DNA from: Pseudomonas poae
Lineage (GTDB): Bacteria > Pseudomonadota > Gammaproteobacteria > Pseudomonadales > Pseudomonadaceae
Reading direction: 5' to 3'
Length of the DNA: 64,000 nucleotides
NCBI RefSeq assembly: GCF_001439785.1
Contig: NZ_JYLI01000020.1
Coordinates: forward strand, 51,075-115,074
Positions 25,031-34,470 of this stretch are shown piece after piece. The translations under genes were made by a program, and so were the position numbers. A model generated the notes under the pieces. That model was not told the DNA's origin and made no database searches. It saw only the letters and a list, made by a program, of their open reading frames with translations. Numbering within the stretch: position 1 is the first letter of the stretch; every line of letters begins with the position of its first letter.

Positions 25031-26506
25031 ATGTCGTCTAAGGGTCGCTGGTTGATCCTGGCGATTATTTCCAGCGCCTTGCTGCTGATCGTCATCGACA
25101 TGACGGTGTTATACACCGCGCTGCCCACCCTGACCCGCGAGCTCGGCGCCAGCGCTTCGCAGAAGCTGTGGATCGTCAATATCTACGCATTGATCGCCGC
25201 CGGCCTGCTGCTGGGCATGGGCACGCTGGGCGATCGCCTGGGGCACAAACGCCTGTTCATCGGCGGGCTGAGCGTGTTCGGGGTGTTCTCGCTGATTGCG
25301 GCCTTCTCGCCATCAGCCAATGTATTGATCGGCGCCCGGGGATTTCTCGCGGTCGGCGCGGCAATGATGATGCCCGCCACCCTGGCGCTGATCCGTTTGA
25401 CGTTCAACGACGAACGCGAACAGGCCATGGCGTTTGGCATCTGGGCATCGGTGGCCTCCGGCGGCGCGGCGCTGGGGCCGGTGGTCGGCGGCCTGCTGCT
25501 GGAGCATTTCTGGTGGGGCTCGGTGTTTCTGATCAACGTGCCGATTGTGCTGGTGGCCTTGGTGCTCGGAGTGACGCTGATTCCCGAGCATCCGGGCAAT
25601 CCCCGGCGCCACTGGGACTGGCTGGGCTCGTTGCAGGTCATGATCGGCTTGATCAGCATCGCCTATGCCGTCAAGGAGCTGGGCAAACGCTCGCCCGCCT
25701 TCGCCGCCATGCTGGTGGCGATACTGCTGGGCACGTTGTTTCTGGCGATGTTCATCCGGCGCCAGCGCCGTGCCGCGCAGCCGATGCTCGAGCTGTCACT
25801 GTTCGCCGAGCCGTTGTTCAGAAATGCGGTGATTGCAGCGCTCGCCTCGGCCCTGGCGTTTATCGGCATGGAACTGGTGTTCAGCCAGCGCCTGCAACTG
25901 GTGCTGGGCATGTCGCCGCTGGCGTCGGCGCTGTTCATCCTGCCGTTGCCACTGGGCTCCTTCGTTGCCGGGCCGGTGGCCGGCTATTACCTGTCGCGCC
26001 TGGGCAGCCGGCGCATGCTGTTCTGGACCCTGCTGCTGTCGGCCGCCGCGATGTTGGCGTACCTGTTGCTGTGCAACGCAGCGGTGCCGCTGCAGATTGC
26101 CAGCCTGGCGCTGTTGGGCATGGCCATGGGCGCGGCCCTCACAGCGGCCTCCAGCACCATCATGCTCAGCGTGCCCACCGACAAGGCCGGCATGGCGGCG
26201 TCCATCGAGGAAGTCTCCTTTGAACTGGGCGGTGCCGCCGGGGTAACCCTGGCGGGCAGCCTGCTATCGGCGGTGTATGCCTGGTCGACGAGCCTGACGA
26301 TTCCACCCAGGCTGGGCCTGAACCCGTTGACGTTCGAGAGCCTGGACGATGCGCTGCTGGTGGCCGCAACGCTGCCGGGCGACGACGCTACGCTGCTGAC
26401 GGGGCTGGCACGTGCCGCGTTCGATGCAGGTTTTATTGCCGTGCTGGCGGTGCTCGCAGCCCTGTTGCTGGTGGCAGCGCTGCTGGTGAGGTTCAGCCAG
26501 CGCTGA
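25031..26506 (+). CDS. MFS drug-efflux transporter (DHA2, SmvA-like)
   Basis: A 491-residue, roughly 14-helix major facilitator of the DHA2 family. The motif GTLGDRLGHKRLFIGG (near residue 65) is motif A, and GGAALGPVVGGLLLEHFWW fits motif C of drug:proton antiporters. SmvA-like members expel quaternary ammonium compounds and methyl viologen. It is divergent from the permease operon and could export a pathway metabolite instead; the substrate is not readable. Confidence 0.85.
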   Translation: MSSKGRWLILAIISSALLLIVIDMTVLYTALPTLTRELGASASQKLWIVNIYALIAAGLLLGMGTLGDRLGHKRLFIGGLSVFGVFSLIAAFSPSANVLIGARGFLAVGAAMMMPATLALIRLTFNDEREQAMAFGIWASVASGGAALGPVVGGLLLEHFWWGSVFLINVPIVLVALVLGVTLIPEHPGNPRRHWDWLGSLQVMIGLISIAYAVKELGKRSPAFAAMLVAILLGTLFLAMFIRRQRRAAQPMLELSLFAEPLFRNAVIAALASALAFIGMELVFSQRLQLVLGMSPLASALFILPLPLGSFVAGPVAGYYLSRLGSRRMLFWTLLLSAAAMLAYLLLCNAAVPLQIASLALLGMAMGAALTAASSTIMLSVPTDKAGMAASIEEVSFELGGAAGVTLAGSLLSAVYAWSTSLTIPPRLGLNPLTFESLDDALLVAATLPGDDATLLTGLARAAFDAGFIAVLAVLAALLLVAALLVRFSQR

Positions 26507-26595
26507 CTCGGCCGATGCAGTGACATACCTAATAAGAAACCAGTGGCCCTGGCCAACCGATGGTCAACCGGCACGCTCACTTGCGAGATCCTCCC

Positions 26596-28734
26596 ATGCT
26601 CGACGCCCTTTCCATCCGCTTGAAAATCATTTTGCTGTCCGGTATGTGCCTTCTGGGCGTGATCGGCCTGATCGTCGGCATGAACCTCTACCAGAGCAGC
26701 CAGAACAACCGCCTGATCAGCACCTCCAGCGGCAGGATGCTGACCGAGAGCGGTGAAAACCTGTTGCAAGCCAAGGCCGCCGAGCAGGCAAGTAACCTGC
26801 AGCGGGCCTTCGGCAACAACCTGCTGCTGATCACCGGCCTCGCCGACCAGGCGACCCATTTGCGCAGCATGGCAATACAGCGCGGGTTGCCGGCGGCCGC
26901 CTTGCGCGAGGAACTGAACCAGAGCCTGCACACCACCTTCGAACGCAATCCCCAGGTACTGGGTCTGTGGCTGGTGTTCGAGCCGAATGCGCTGGGCGGT
27001 CAGGACAGCGAATTCGTCAACGACGCCGCGCGCGCCTCCAACGAAACCGGACGCTTCGCCAGCGCCTGGAACCGGGGGGCAGGCCCGGCGGTGAACATCC
27101 TGATTCCCGAAACCGATCTGCAGAAAACCGAGCTGAGCATCAGCGGCGCCCCCTACAACAGCTGGTACACCTGCCCCCGTGACACGCGGCGTACCTGCCT
27201 GATGGCGCCCTACGCCGACACCCAGGCCGGCCAGGTGCAACTGATGACCACGCTGTCGATGCCGTTGATTGCCGACGGCAAGGTCATCGGCACCCTCGGC
27301 GTGGACCTTGCCCTCGGCGCGCTGCAAGCGGCCGCCAGCGAGGCCCAGCGCACGCTGTTCAACGGTTCGGGCAGCATGCTGATTGTGTCCGACAGCGGCG
27401 TGCTCGCCGCCTACAGCAAGGACGCCGGCAAGGTCGGCGAACCGCTCGCCGCCGCTTTGGGCGATGCGGGCAAGGCGCTGCTCGCGGCATTGGCGCAAAA
27501 ACAACCGCAGGTGCTGGCCCAGGACGACTTGATCCGCGCAGTCTACCCGGTGACGCCGATCCCCGACGCGGCGCCATGGGGCGTGGTCATCGACTTGCCC
27601 AAGCAGGTGTTGCTGGCCGACTCGGTGGCCTTGCAGTCGTTGCTCGATCAGACGCAGACCCGCGACACCCTCATGGCGTCACTGGTGGCCATCGGCGCCG
27701 GGCTGCTGGGCCTGCTGCTGATCTGGCTCACCGCCTCCGGCGTGACACGCCCGATCAACAGCGTCGCGCAGATGCTCAAGGCCATTGCCAGCGGCGACGG
27801 CGACCTGACCCAACGCCTGGATTACCGCAAAAAAGACGAATTGGGCGAACTGGTGGGCTGGTTCAACCGCTTCCTCGACAAACTGCAACCGACCATCGCG
27901 CAGATCAAGCAGAGCATCACTGACGCACGCGGCACCGCCGACCAGTCTTCGCACATCGCACGGCAGACCAGCGAAGGCATGCAGGTGCAGTTTCGCGAGA
28001 TCGACCAGCTGGCGACCGCGTCCAATGAGATGAGCGCCACCGCTCATGAAGTGGCCCATAGCGCTTCGAGTGCGGCCCAGGCGGCGCGCGGGGCCGATCA
28101 AGCGTCCAGGGATGGCATCATGCTGATCGAACGCAGCACCCGCGACATCACCGCCCTGGCCAGCGAGGTCAGCAAGGCCGTCACCGAGGTCGAAGCGCTG
28201 GCGGTCAACAGCGAACAGATCGGCTCGGTGCTGGAGGTGATACGCGGCATTGCCGAGCAGACCAACCTGCTGGCCCTCAACGCCGCCATCGAAGCGGCGC
28301 GTGCCGGCGAAAGCGGCCGTGGCTTTGCGGTGGTGGCCGATGAAGTGCGCAACCTGGCCAAGCGCACCCAGGACTCGGTGGAGGAAATACGCCTGGTGAT
28401 CGAGCGCATCCAGAGCGGCACGCGGGGCGTGGTGACCACCATGCACGCCAGCCAGACGCTGGCCCAGGACAACGCTGGGCAGATCCATCAGGCCGTGCAA
28501 GCCCTGGGCAGGATCAGCGAGGCGGTGACGGTGATCAGTGACATGAACCTGCAGATAGCCAGTGCCGCAGAGGAGCAGAGCGCGGTGGCCGAGGAAGTCA
28601 ATCGCAACGTCGCGACCATTCGGGGGGTCACCGAGACGCTCACGGAGCAGGCCGCCGAGTCGGCGCAGATCAGCAGCCAACTCAACGCCCGGGCCACTCA
28701 GCAGATGAAACTGATGGACCAGTTCCGCGTATAG
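26596..28734 (+). CDS. dCACHE methyl-accepting chemotaxis protein
   Basis: A 712-residue transmembrane chemoreceptor: membrane segment at about 10-31, periplasmic double-CACHE domain, second membrane segment near 365-387, HAMP, then the signalling hairpin with tip ESGRGFAVVADEVR. The ligand domain contains WYTCP, PYAD and GTLGVDLAL segments in the places used by amino-acid or amine dCACHE sensors; the overall look is nearest to the TlpQ/McpU polyamine-histamine receptors of Pseudomonas. Its place beside amine and aldehyde catabolic genes agrees. The ATG at 26596 is chosen since residues before it are not membrane-like. Confidence 0.85.
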   Translation: MLDALSIRLKIILLSGMCLLGVIGLIVGMNLYQSSQNNRLISTSSGRMLTESGENLLQAKAAEQASNLQRAFGNNLLLITGLADQATHLRSMAIQRGLPAAALREELNQSLHTTFERNPQVLGLWLVFEPNALGGQDSEFVNDAARASNETGRFASAWNRGAGPAVNILIPETDLQKTELSISGAPYNSWYTCPRDTRRTCLMAPYADTQAGQVQLMTTLSMPLIADGKVIGTLGVDLALGALQAAASEAQRTLFNGSGSMLIVSDSGVLAAYSKDAGKVGEPLAAALGDAGKALLAALAQKQPQVLAQDDLIRAVYPVTPIPDAAPWGVVIDLPKQVLLADSVALQSLLDQTQTRDTLMASLVAIGAGLLGLLLIWLTASGVTRPINSVAQMLKAIASGDGDLTQRLDYRKKDELGELVGWFNRFLDKLQPTIAQIKQSITDARGTADQSSHIARQTSEGMQVQFREIDQLATASNEMSATAHEVAHSASSAAQAARGADQASRDGIMLIERSTRDITALASEVSKAVTEVEALAVNSEQIGSVLEVIRGIAEQTNLLALNAAIEAARAGESGRGFAVVADEVRNLAKRTQDSVEEIRLVIERIQSGTRGVVTTMHASQTLAQDNAGQIHQAVQALGRISEAVTVISDMNLQIASAAEEQSAVAEEVNRNVATIRGVTETLTEQAAESAQISSQLNARATQQMKLMDQFRV

Positions 28735-28989
28735 CGACCGCTGTACCAATGAGGGAAGCTGTGGCGAGCGGGCTTGCACTAATGCCGTTCAGTTAAGCGC
28801 AGATTCCCTGTGGCGAGCAGGCTTGTCCTGCGTTGGGCTGCGCAGCAGCCCCAAAACCAGGCGCTGAGCCGTATCAGGTACACCGCTTTTTGCTGGAGTG
28901 GGGGCGCTTCGCACCCCAACGCGGGGCAAGCCCGCTCGCCACAGCAAGCCCGCTCGCCACAGGAATGTCGCTGTCTGAAACGTTGGGTG
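28735..28989. repeat. REP-rich intergenic DNA after the chemoreceptor gene
   Basis: No gene is seen. The stretch contains several REP arms (GCTGTGGCGAGCGGGCTTGC at 28760, and the tandem GCAAGCCCGCTCGCCACAG twice between 28925 and 28962) plus AATGCCGTTCAGTTAAGCG, which also occurs near 9475 and, reversed, near 60544. Bases 28835-28918 are an inverted copy of 9692-9768. Confidence 0.75.
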
Positions 28990-29958
28990 TTAAATCAACA
29001 CGCTACTGTGTGTTTGATGAGAAGCAGCACGTGAGGTGCGCGACGGCAGCTCGGCGAACAACGCGTGATACTCCGCCGCAAAATGGCTGAGGTGGTAGAA
29101 CCCCCACTGCGCTGCCGCATCGCCGATGGAAAGCTGCGCGGCGGGCGTGGACATCAGGGTGCGACGCACGCCGTTGAGCCTGATGGCGCGCAGGTAGTTC
29201 AGCGGCGTGGTCTCGGCCACCGCGCGAAAGCTGTTCTGCACGGTGCGCCGGCTTACCTGCAGGCGTTCGCACAAGTCGTTGACGCTGGGCACGTCGAACT
29301 GCCCGGTGGTCGCCAGGCGATGGCATTTCTCGACGATAAAACTGCGCGTGGAACTGGGCGTGCGCTGTTGCTTGTCGCAGGACGGATCGCTCATCAGTTG
29401 CACCAGCTCGTCGAGCAGCGCCCGCTCCAGCAAGCGCGCGTGTGAGTCACGCAGCTCGCCAGCCATGGCCTGGCCGAACAGAGCGAGCAAACGGCGGCGG
29501 GCATCGGCGAAGCGCTGGGGAGAAACCCTGATCACCGGCTGACGCAGCAACAGACTGAGGTCCCTGGGCGACGCCGTGTGTGCCAGCGCCTGCTCGAACA
29601 ATTCGCGCTCGAAGGTGATGGACAGCAATTGCATGCCCATCGGCATATGGAACATGAATTCCTCGCCGCCGCGCAGGAAGAACAGGCTGCTGTCATCGAC
29701 CTCCCGCCCCTGCATCCGCACCGACCCCGGCACATTGATCGGCACCGCAAAGCACATCTTGTTGCGTGGCGCCACGCCGTGCTGCACCACGCGCTGGTTG
29801 ATCTGCTCGAGGAAAACGTGGCTTGCGGCGGTGGTCAACTGCATCAGCGAACTCTCGGCCGAGCCACCGGTTAGCTGGCTGTAGTCCTGGTGCCACTGCT
29901 GAACGTTGGCCGCGTGCACATGCACATCGTGAAAATGGCCGATGCTTTGACTTCTCAT
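28990..29958 (-). CDS. AraC-family regulator divergent from the aminotransferase operon
   Basis: A 322-residue regulator, paralogue of the AraC gene at 10000-10941. The C-terminal double helix-turn-helix includes PSVNDLCERLQVSRRTVQNS and WGFYHLSHFAAEYHALF. It is divergent from the aminotransferase gene and is the best candidate to bind the 19-base motif in that gap. The ATG ending at 29958 follows GGAGAG; a TTG 21 bases earlier is less likely. The last ten residues (HQTHSSVLI) are encoded by DNA that also appears in a repeat-like segment downstream of the paralogue. Confidence 0.85.
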   Translation of the reverse strand: MRSQSIGHFHDVHVHAANVQQWHQDYSQLTGGSAESSLMQLTTAASHVFLEQINQRVVQHGVAPRNKMCFAVPINVPGSVRMQGREVDDSSLFFLRGGEEFMFHMPMGMQLLSITFERELFEQALAHTASPRDLSLLLRQPVIRVSPQRFADARRRLLALFGQAMAGELRDSHARLLERALLDELVQLMSDPSCDKQQRTPSSTRSFIVEKCHRLATTGQFDVPSVNDLCERLQVSRRTVQNSFRAVAETTPLNYLRAIRLNGVRRTLMSTPAAQLSIGDAAAQWGFYHLSHFAAEYHALFAELPSRTSRAASHQTHSSVLI

Positions 29959-30091
29959 AATGCGCGACGCTCTCCGCAATTTTTTTATTTTAAAGCCAGC
30001 TTCGTGCCAGATAGTCGCACAAAGGCCGGATATTGCAATATTTCAGCATTATTTCAGGTCGGCAAAAATCCGCTGCGCGGCGCACCCATGT

Positions 30092-30110
30092 GCCGATTCG
30101 GGATACCGGT
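30092..30110 (+). promoter_or_regulatory. 19-base shared motif, site 3
   Basis: GCCGATTCGGGATACCGGT, in the divergent gap between the AraC gene and the aminotransferase gene, 58 bases before the aminotransferase ATG. It matches the permease-promoter copy at 24917 in 18 of 19 bases. A position around -60 from the start codon suits an activator site. Confidence 0.6.
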
Positions 30111-30167
30111 CTCGGGCAGGTCACGCCGATGATCGGTACACCTGAATAGACCTGCCAGAGATCCATC

Positions 30168-31544
30168 ATGAGTGAAGCCCAGCTTGAAGCCCTCCACTTC
30201 GCCGATGCCCCGCGCATCATTTCCGACGCCCTGCCCGGCCCCAAAACCTGCGAGGCCCTGGCATTGTCGGCAAGCACCGAGTCGATGGCGCGCGGCGGCG
30301 GCCGCATGCCGATCGCCATGGACCGCGCCTTTGGCGCCACCTTCAAGGACCCGGACGGCAACACCTATATCGACCTCTCCGCCGGCGTCGGCGTGAGCAG
30401 CGTCGGACGCTGCCACCCCAAAGTGGTGCAGGCGATCCGCGACCAGTCCGAAGTGCTGATGCACGCCCTGGAAATCAACAGCACCCGGCGTACCGAGCTG
30501 GCGGCCAAGCTTTCCGAGATTGCGCCGGACGGCCTGCGTGGTGACTGCATCACCTTCTTCACCCAGAGCGGCAGCGATGCGCTGGAAGCGGCGATCAAGT
30601 TCGCCAAGCGCATCACCGGGCGCCACCAGATCATCGCCTTCCACGGCGGTTACCACGGTGTCTGGAACGCCTCGGGCTCGCTCACCACCGGCACTGCCTA
30701 TCGCAAGGGCTTCGGCGCGCAGATGGGCGGCGTGATTCATGCGCCCTACCCCTACGCCTATCGCTTCCCGTTCGACACCACGCACAAGAGCGCCGAACAG
30801 ATCGCCGGCGAGTACGTTGATTACCTCCTGAACACGCCCTACACCGCCGCCGATGACGTGGCGGCGGTGATCGTCGAGCCGGTGCAGGGCGAAGGCGGCT
30901 ACGTGCCGCCGTCGCCGGAGTTCTTGCAGATTCTGCGCCAGGCGTGCGACCGCAGCGGCACGCTGTTGATCGTCGACGAGGTGCAGTCCGGCGCGGGGCG
31001 CACCGGCAAGATGTGGGCGGTGGAACACGCGGGGGTCAAGCCCGACATGCTCACCTTTGGCAAGGGCATCGGCAGCGACCTGCCGATGGCGGGGTTGATC
31101 ATGCGTTCGGATCTGGCGGCGCAGATTCCTGATGGGTCGATGCCCAATACCTTCGCGGCGAACTCGCTGTCGGCGGCGGTGGCGCTGACCAATATCGCCA
31201 TTCTGCAGGACCCGCAGCTGGACCTACTGGGGCGTGCGCATAGCCTGGGGCTGGAGGCGCAGGAATATATCCGTGGGTTTGGCAGCCGGTTTGTGGGTGA
31301 GGTGCGTGGGCGTGGGCTGATGATCGGCATTGAGTTGGTGGAGGATCCGCTGACCAAAGCGCCGTTGGCGCCGCAGAAAATTGGGGCGTTGATGGGGTTT
31401 CTGATGAGTCATGGGGTGTTGATGATCCCGTGCGGGCGGTACGGGAATGTGATGCGGGTGATGCCTTCGTTGACGATTACGCGGGGGTTGTTTTTCAGGG
31501 CGTTGGATGTGTTTCGGGAGGCGCTGGGGTCGCTTGAGAAGTGA
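30168..31544 (+). CDS. Class III (omega) PLP-dependent aminotransferase
   Basis: A 458-residue aminotransferase of the 4-aminobutyrate / diaminobutyrate / putrescine group. The PLP lysine is Lys299 in LTFGKGIGSDLP; Asp270 (LLIVDEVQSGAGRTG) pairs with the pyridine nitrogen, and FHGGYHG is the phosphate/ring-stacking segment. It should move an amino group from a terminal amine or omega-amino acid to a 2-oxo acid or pyruvate, leaving an aldehyde or oxo acid. An aldehyde dehydrogenase and cytochrome b561 follow, with repeat DNA between. The 3' end is unusually G/T-rich on this strand. Confidence 0.88.
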   Translation: MSEAQLEALHFADAPRIISDALPGPKTCEALALSASTESMARGGGRMPIAMDRAFGATFKDPDGNTYIDLSAGVGVSSVGRCHPKVVQAIRDQSEVLMHALEINSTRRTELAAKLSEIAPDGLRGDCITFFTQSGSDALEAAIKFAKRITGRHQIIAFHGGYHGVWNASGSLTTGTAYRKGFGAQMGGVIHAPYPYAYRFPFDTTHKSAEQIAGEYVDYLLNTPYTAADDVAAVIVEPVQGEGGYVPPSPEFLQILRQACDRSGTLLIVDEVQSGAGRTGKMWAVEHAGVKPDMLTFGKGIGSDLPMAGLIMRSDLAAQIPDGSMPNTFAANSLSAAVALTNIAILQDPQLDLLGRAHSLGLEAQEYIRGFGSRFVGEVRGRGLMIGIELVEDPLTKAPLAPQKIGALMGFLMSHGVLMIPCGRYGNVMRVMPSLTITRGLFFRALDVFREALGSLEK

Positions 31545-31567
31545 TCCGGGCCGCACCGGGTGTGGAT

Positions 31568-31809
31568 TGTGGGAGCTGGCTTGCCTGCGATAGCGGTTTG
31601 ACGGTTTACATATCCGTTGCTGCGGTGATGGCGGAGATTGGTTCCGCCCTTACGGCGGGTCACTTTTGGAAAGAGCCGGAATGCCGGCCCAGCCAAAAGT
31701 AACCAAAGGGCTCTTGCCCCACCACTCGGCACCTCGCTCAGGCTCGGTATGCGGCCAGCGTGGTTGACGGGGCGCCTGAGATCAAAATCAAAAGCAGATC
31801 AAAAACGAA
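31568..31809 (+). repeat. Multi-copy intergenic repeat, copy 2
   Basis: It fills the 281-base gap between the aminotransferase and aldehyde dehydrogenase genes. It matches copy 1 (4005-4349) closely, but lacks the 105-base inverted-repeat insert, and has GGAATGCCGGCC inside the hairpin where copy 1 has a shorter form. It ends in the same ATCAAAA-rich tract. If the flanking genes form one operon, the repeat is part of the mRNA. Confidence 0.85.
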
Positions 31810-31825
31810 TTTTTATGGAGGCTGT

Positions 31826-33292
31826 ATGACTCAGCAGTTGAAGCATTTTATTAATGGCTTGGCCTCCGAGGCTTCGGAGGGTGGGCGGGTTGAGTTGGTG
31901 AATCCGGTGACGGAGGCGGTTTATGGCAGTTTTGCGCGGGGTACGGTGGAGGATGTGGACCGGGCGGTGAATGCGGCGTTTGAGCAGCTTGAGCGCGGCG
32001 AGTGGAGTCGGTTTGATGGGGCGCAGCGCGCTCGGGTGTTGTTGAAGCTGGCGGATCTGGTGGAGCGCGACAGTGAGTTGCTGGCGGATATGGACGCCGA
32101 TGCTATCGGGCGTTCACCGCTGGAGCCGCGACGGATGGATTTGCCCAATGTGCTGGCCAATCTGCGCGCGGCGGCGGGTTGGGCCAATCAGTTGGAGGGG
32201 CGGACCATTCCCGGCGGAGGGTATTTCGGCACCAAAACCCTGTCGTATACCGTGCGTGAGCCGGTGGGCGTGGTCGGGGCTATTGTGCCGTGGAATTCGC
32301 CGCTGATGATCACCGTGTGGAAGCTCGCGGCGTTGCTGGCCGCAGGTTGCACGGTGGTGATCAAACCTTCGGAAGAAACCCCGCAGTCGGCCCTGCACCT
32401 GGCGATGCTGGCGCAGGAAGCAGGCTTTCCGGACGGTGTGATCAATGTGGTCACCGGTTACGGCAATGAGGTGGGTCGGGCGCTGTGTGAGCATCCGCGC
32501 ATCGCCAAGATCAGCTTCACCGGCAGCCCCGAGGCCGGGCGTGAGATCCAGCGCACCGCCGGGGTGCTGTTCAAGCATGTCGCCCTGGAGCTGGGCGGCA
32601 AGAGCCCGCAGATCGTGTTCGACGACGCTTCCTTCGAGGACGCGCTGCGCGGTTGCAGCCTTGGCCTGTTCGCCAACCAGGGTCAGATTTGTGCGGCTGG
32701 GTCGCGCATTCTGGTGCAGCGTGGCATCGCCGATCGTTTCGCGGCGGCGCTTGCCGAGGCGGCGCGGGCGGTCAAGGTGGGCGACCCGCGTCAGCCCGGT
32801 AACCAGATGGGTCCGGTGGCCAAGAAGGCGCAATGGGAGCGGGTCAATCGCTACATCCAGTTAGGCATTGACGAAGGCGCCACCCTGCTCGCTGGCGGCG
32901 TGTCGACCCCGGATCAGGGCTGGTTCGTGCGCCCGACCATTTTTGCCGACGCGCGCAATGACATGGCGATTGCCCGCGACGAAATCTTTGGCCCGGTGGG
33001 CACAATCATTGTGTTCGACAACGAGGTGGATGCCGTGGCCCTGGCCAATGACTCCGCCTACGGCCTGGCGGCCACCGTGTGGACCGCCGACCTGGTGCGC
33101 GCCCATCGCGTGGCCGCAGCGGTGAAGGCCGGCGCGGTGGGCATCAACTGCTGGAGCCCGCTGGACGCCAACCTGCCGTGGGGCGGCGTCAAAACCAGCG
33201 GCATCGGCCGTGAAGGCGGGTTTGGCGGCGCGCTGGCCTATACCGAGGAGAAGGTCATCACGGTGTTGCTGCCCAGTGGCTCGCAGTCTTGA
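31826..33292 (+). CDS. NAD(P)-dependent aldehyde dehydrogenase
   Basis: A 488-residue aldehyde dehydrogenase with Glu255 (ALELGGKSP) and Cys289 (NQGQICAAGS) as catalytic residues and FTGSPEAGREI in the cofactor region. It follows the aminotransferase and likely oxidises the aldehyde that enzyme makes. A strong GGAGG lies five bases before the ATG at 31826; the frame can be extended upstream only into repeat DNA. The first 300 bases are strongly G-rich over C on the coding strand, unlike the rest of the gene. Confidence 0.9.
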   Translation: MTQQLKHFINGLASEASEGGRVELVNPVTEAVYGSFARGTVEDVDRAVNAAFEQLERGEWSRFDGAQRARVLLKLADLVERDSELLADMDADAIGRSPLEPRRMDLPNVLANLRAAAGWANQLEGRTIPGGGYFGTKTLSYTVREPVGVVGAIVPWNSPLMITVWKLAALLAAGCTVVIKPSEETPQSALHLAMLAQEAGFPDGVINVVTGYGNEVGRALCEHPRIAKISFTGSPEAGREIQRTAGVLFKHVALELGGKSPQIVFDDASFEDALRGCSLGLFANQGQICAAGSRILVQRGIADRFAAALAEAARAVKVGDPRQPGNQMGPVAKKAQWERVNRYIQLGIDEGATLLAGGVSTPDQGWFVRPTIFADARNDMAIARDEIFGPVGTIIVFDNEVDAVALANDSAYGLAATVWTADLVRAHRVAAAVKAGAVGINCWSPLDANLPWGGVKTSGIGREGGFGGALAYTEEKVITVLLPSGSQS

Positions 33293-33309
33293 TCAATGGA
33301 GAGATATCG

Positions 33310-33864
33310 ATGAACAGCGAAATGATTGACCGATATCCAACCTCTTTGCGCATTCTGCACTGGGCGCGCGCGGTGCTGATCGCCGGGCTGCTCTGGGCGG
33401 GCTGGCATATGACCGGGCTGGACGATGAAGTGGCCAGCAAATACGAGTTGTATTACCCGTGGCACAAATCCTTCGGGGTGCTGGCGTTCATGCTGGTGCT
33501 GGTGCAGATCGTGTTGCGCTGGCGAACGCCGGTGCTGCCGTCACCGCCTGCCACCTTGGCGGCCCACGAGCGGTTTTTGTCACGGCTGGTGCAGCGGGCG
33601 ATGTATGTGCTGATCGTGGCGGTGCCGTTGATGGGTTACTCGATGTCGAGCACTTACACGATGAGTGATGGGGTGTTTTTTTTCGGGGTGAACTTGCCGG
33701 AGTTGCTGGGCAAGAATGATGAGTGGTTTGTGGTATTTCAGAGGTTGCACAAGGTGTGCGCTTATACGTTGCTTGGGTTGATTGTGGTGCATGTTATGGG
33801 GGCGCTTAAGCATCGGTTTTTTGATAAGGACCCGCGTAACGATGTGTTGCGTCGGATGCTCTGA
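33310..33864 (+). CDS. Cytochrome b561
   Basis: A 184-residue, four-helix haem b membrane protein of the YodB/CybB family. Candidate haem ligands are His17 (RILHW), His52 (YPWHKSFG) and two histidines of the last helix (LHKVCAYTLLGLIVVHVMG). It passes electrons between quinone and a periplasmic or membrane partner. It begins 17 bases after the aldehyde dehydrogenase with GGAGAG before the ATG, so the two are probably co-transcribed, which may give the amine pathway a respiratory outlet. Confidence 0.88.
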   Translation: MNSEMIDRYPTSLRILHWARAVLIAGLLWAGWHMTGLDDEVASKYELYYPWHKSFGVLAFMLVLVQIVLRWRTPVLPSPPATLAAHERFLSRLVQRAMYVLIVAVPLMGYSMSSTYTMSDGVFFFGVNLPELLGKNDEWFVVFQRLHKVCAYTLLGLIVVHVMGALKHRFFDKDPRNDVLRRML

Positions 33865-33889
33865 GGTGTTGCTGGGGGATGCGGTCAAA

Positions 33890-33970
33890 TGTGGGAGGGG
33901 GCTTGCTCCCGATGGCGGTCTGACTGGGTACATATTCGTTGCTGCGGTTACGGCGTAGGTTCCGCCCTAG
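33890..33970 (+). repeat. Multi-copy intergenic repeat, copy 3 (short)
   Basis: The first roughly 80 bases of the repeat (TGTGGGAGGGGGCTTGCTCC, then a diverged form of the TACATATCCGTTGCTGCGG core, to GTTCCGCCCTAGCG), after which similarity stops. It lies between cytochrome b561 and the DUF2946 gene in the same direction as copies 1 and 2. Confidence 0.7.
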
Positions 33971-34078
33971 CGAAGCCAAGCGTTGAGCTGCGGCGAAATG
34001 GCGCATGCCTTGCGCTTTCACTTGGGCGGTTAACTGCGGCTAAATAGCGTCCCCTTTGTGTCGACTGCCTTGATGCCC

Positions 34079-34453
34079 ATGTTTTCACGCATCAGCCCCT
34101 GGATTGCCTGCCTGGCCTTGCTGCTGAATATGCTGGCCATGCCGCTCGGCCGTGCGATGCAAGCGCCGGATGGCGGGTTGATGCTGTGGGGTGGGTTTTG
34201 TTCATCGCACGCGCTGCCGCCAGGCTTTGACAAGCTGGTCGTGCCGTTCAAGTCGGCGCCCTCGTCCGGTGAGATGAAGCACGGTGACTGTTGCTGCGGG
34301 CATGCCGGTCTGGCGGCGTTGCCGTCCAGCCATTACCGTCATTTTCTGCCGCGTCATGCACCGGATATCGTCCTTGATGATCCGCTGCTGCCCGCGCTGC
34401 ATCCCAGGATTCGCTGGCCGAGCCTGAGTCCGCGCGCCTCTCCTGTGACCTGA
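34079..34453 (+). CDS. DUF2946-like membrane/periplasmic protein
   Basis: A 124-residue protein with an N-terminal hydrophobic segment (WIACLALLLNMLAMPLG) and a Cys/His cluster, MKHGDCCCGHAG, near residue 72, the pattern of the DUF2946 family. Members are often found beside TonB-dependent receptors, sometimes linked with copper. Here a TonB-dependent receptor follows 81 bases downstream. Function is unknown; metal binding by the CCC and His residues is inference. The start could also be the ATG at 34073. Confidence 0.65.
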   Translation: MFSRISPWIACLALLLNMLAMPLGRAMQAPDGGLMLWGGFCSSHALPPGFDKLVVPFKSAPSSGEMKHGDCCCGHAGLAALPSSHYRHFLPRHAPDIVLDDPLLPALHPRIRWPSLSPRASPVT

Positions 34454-34470
34454 TTGACCGAACTTCATGT

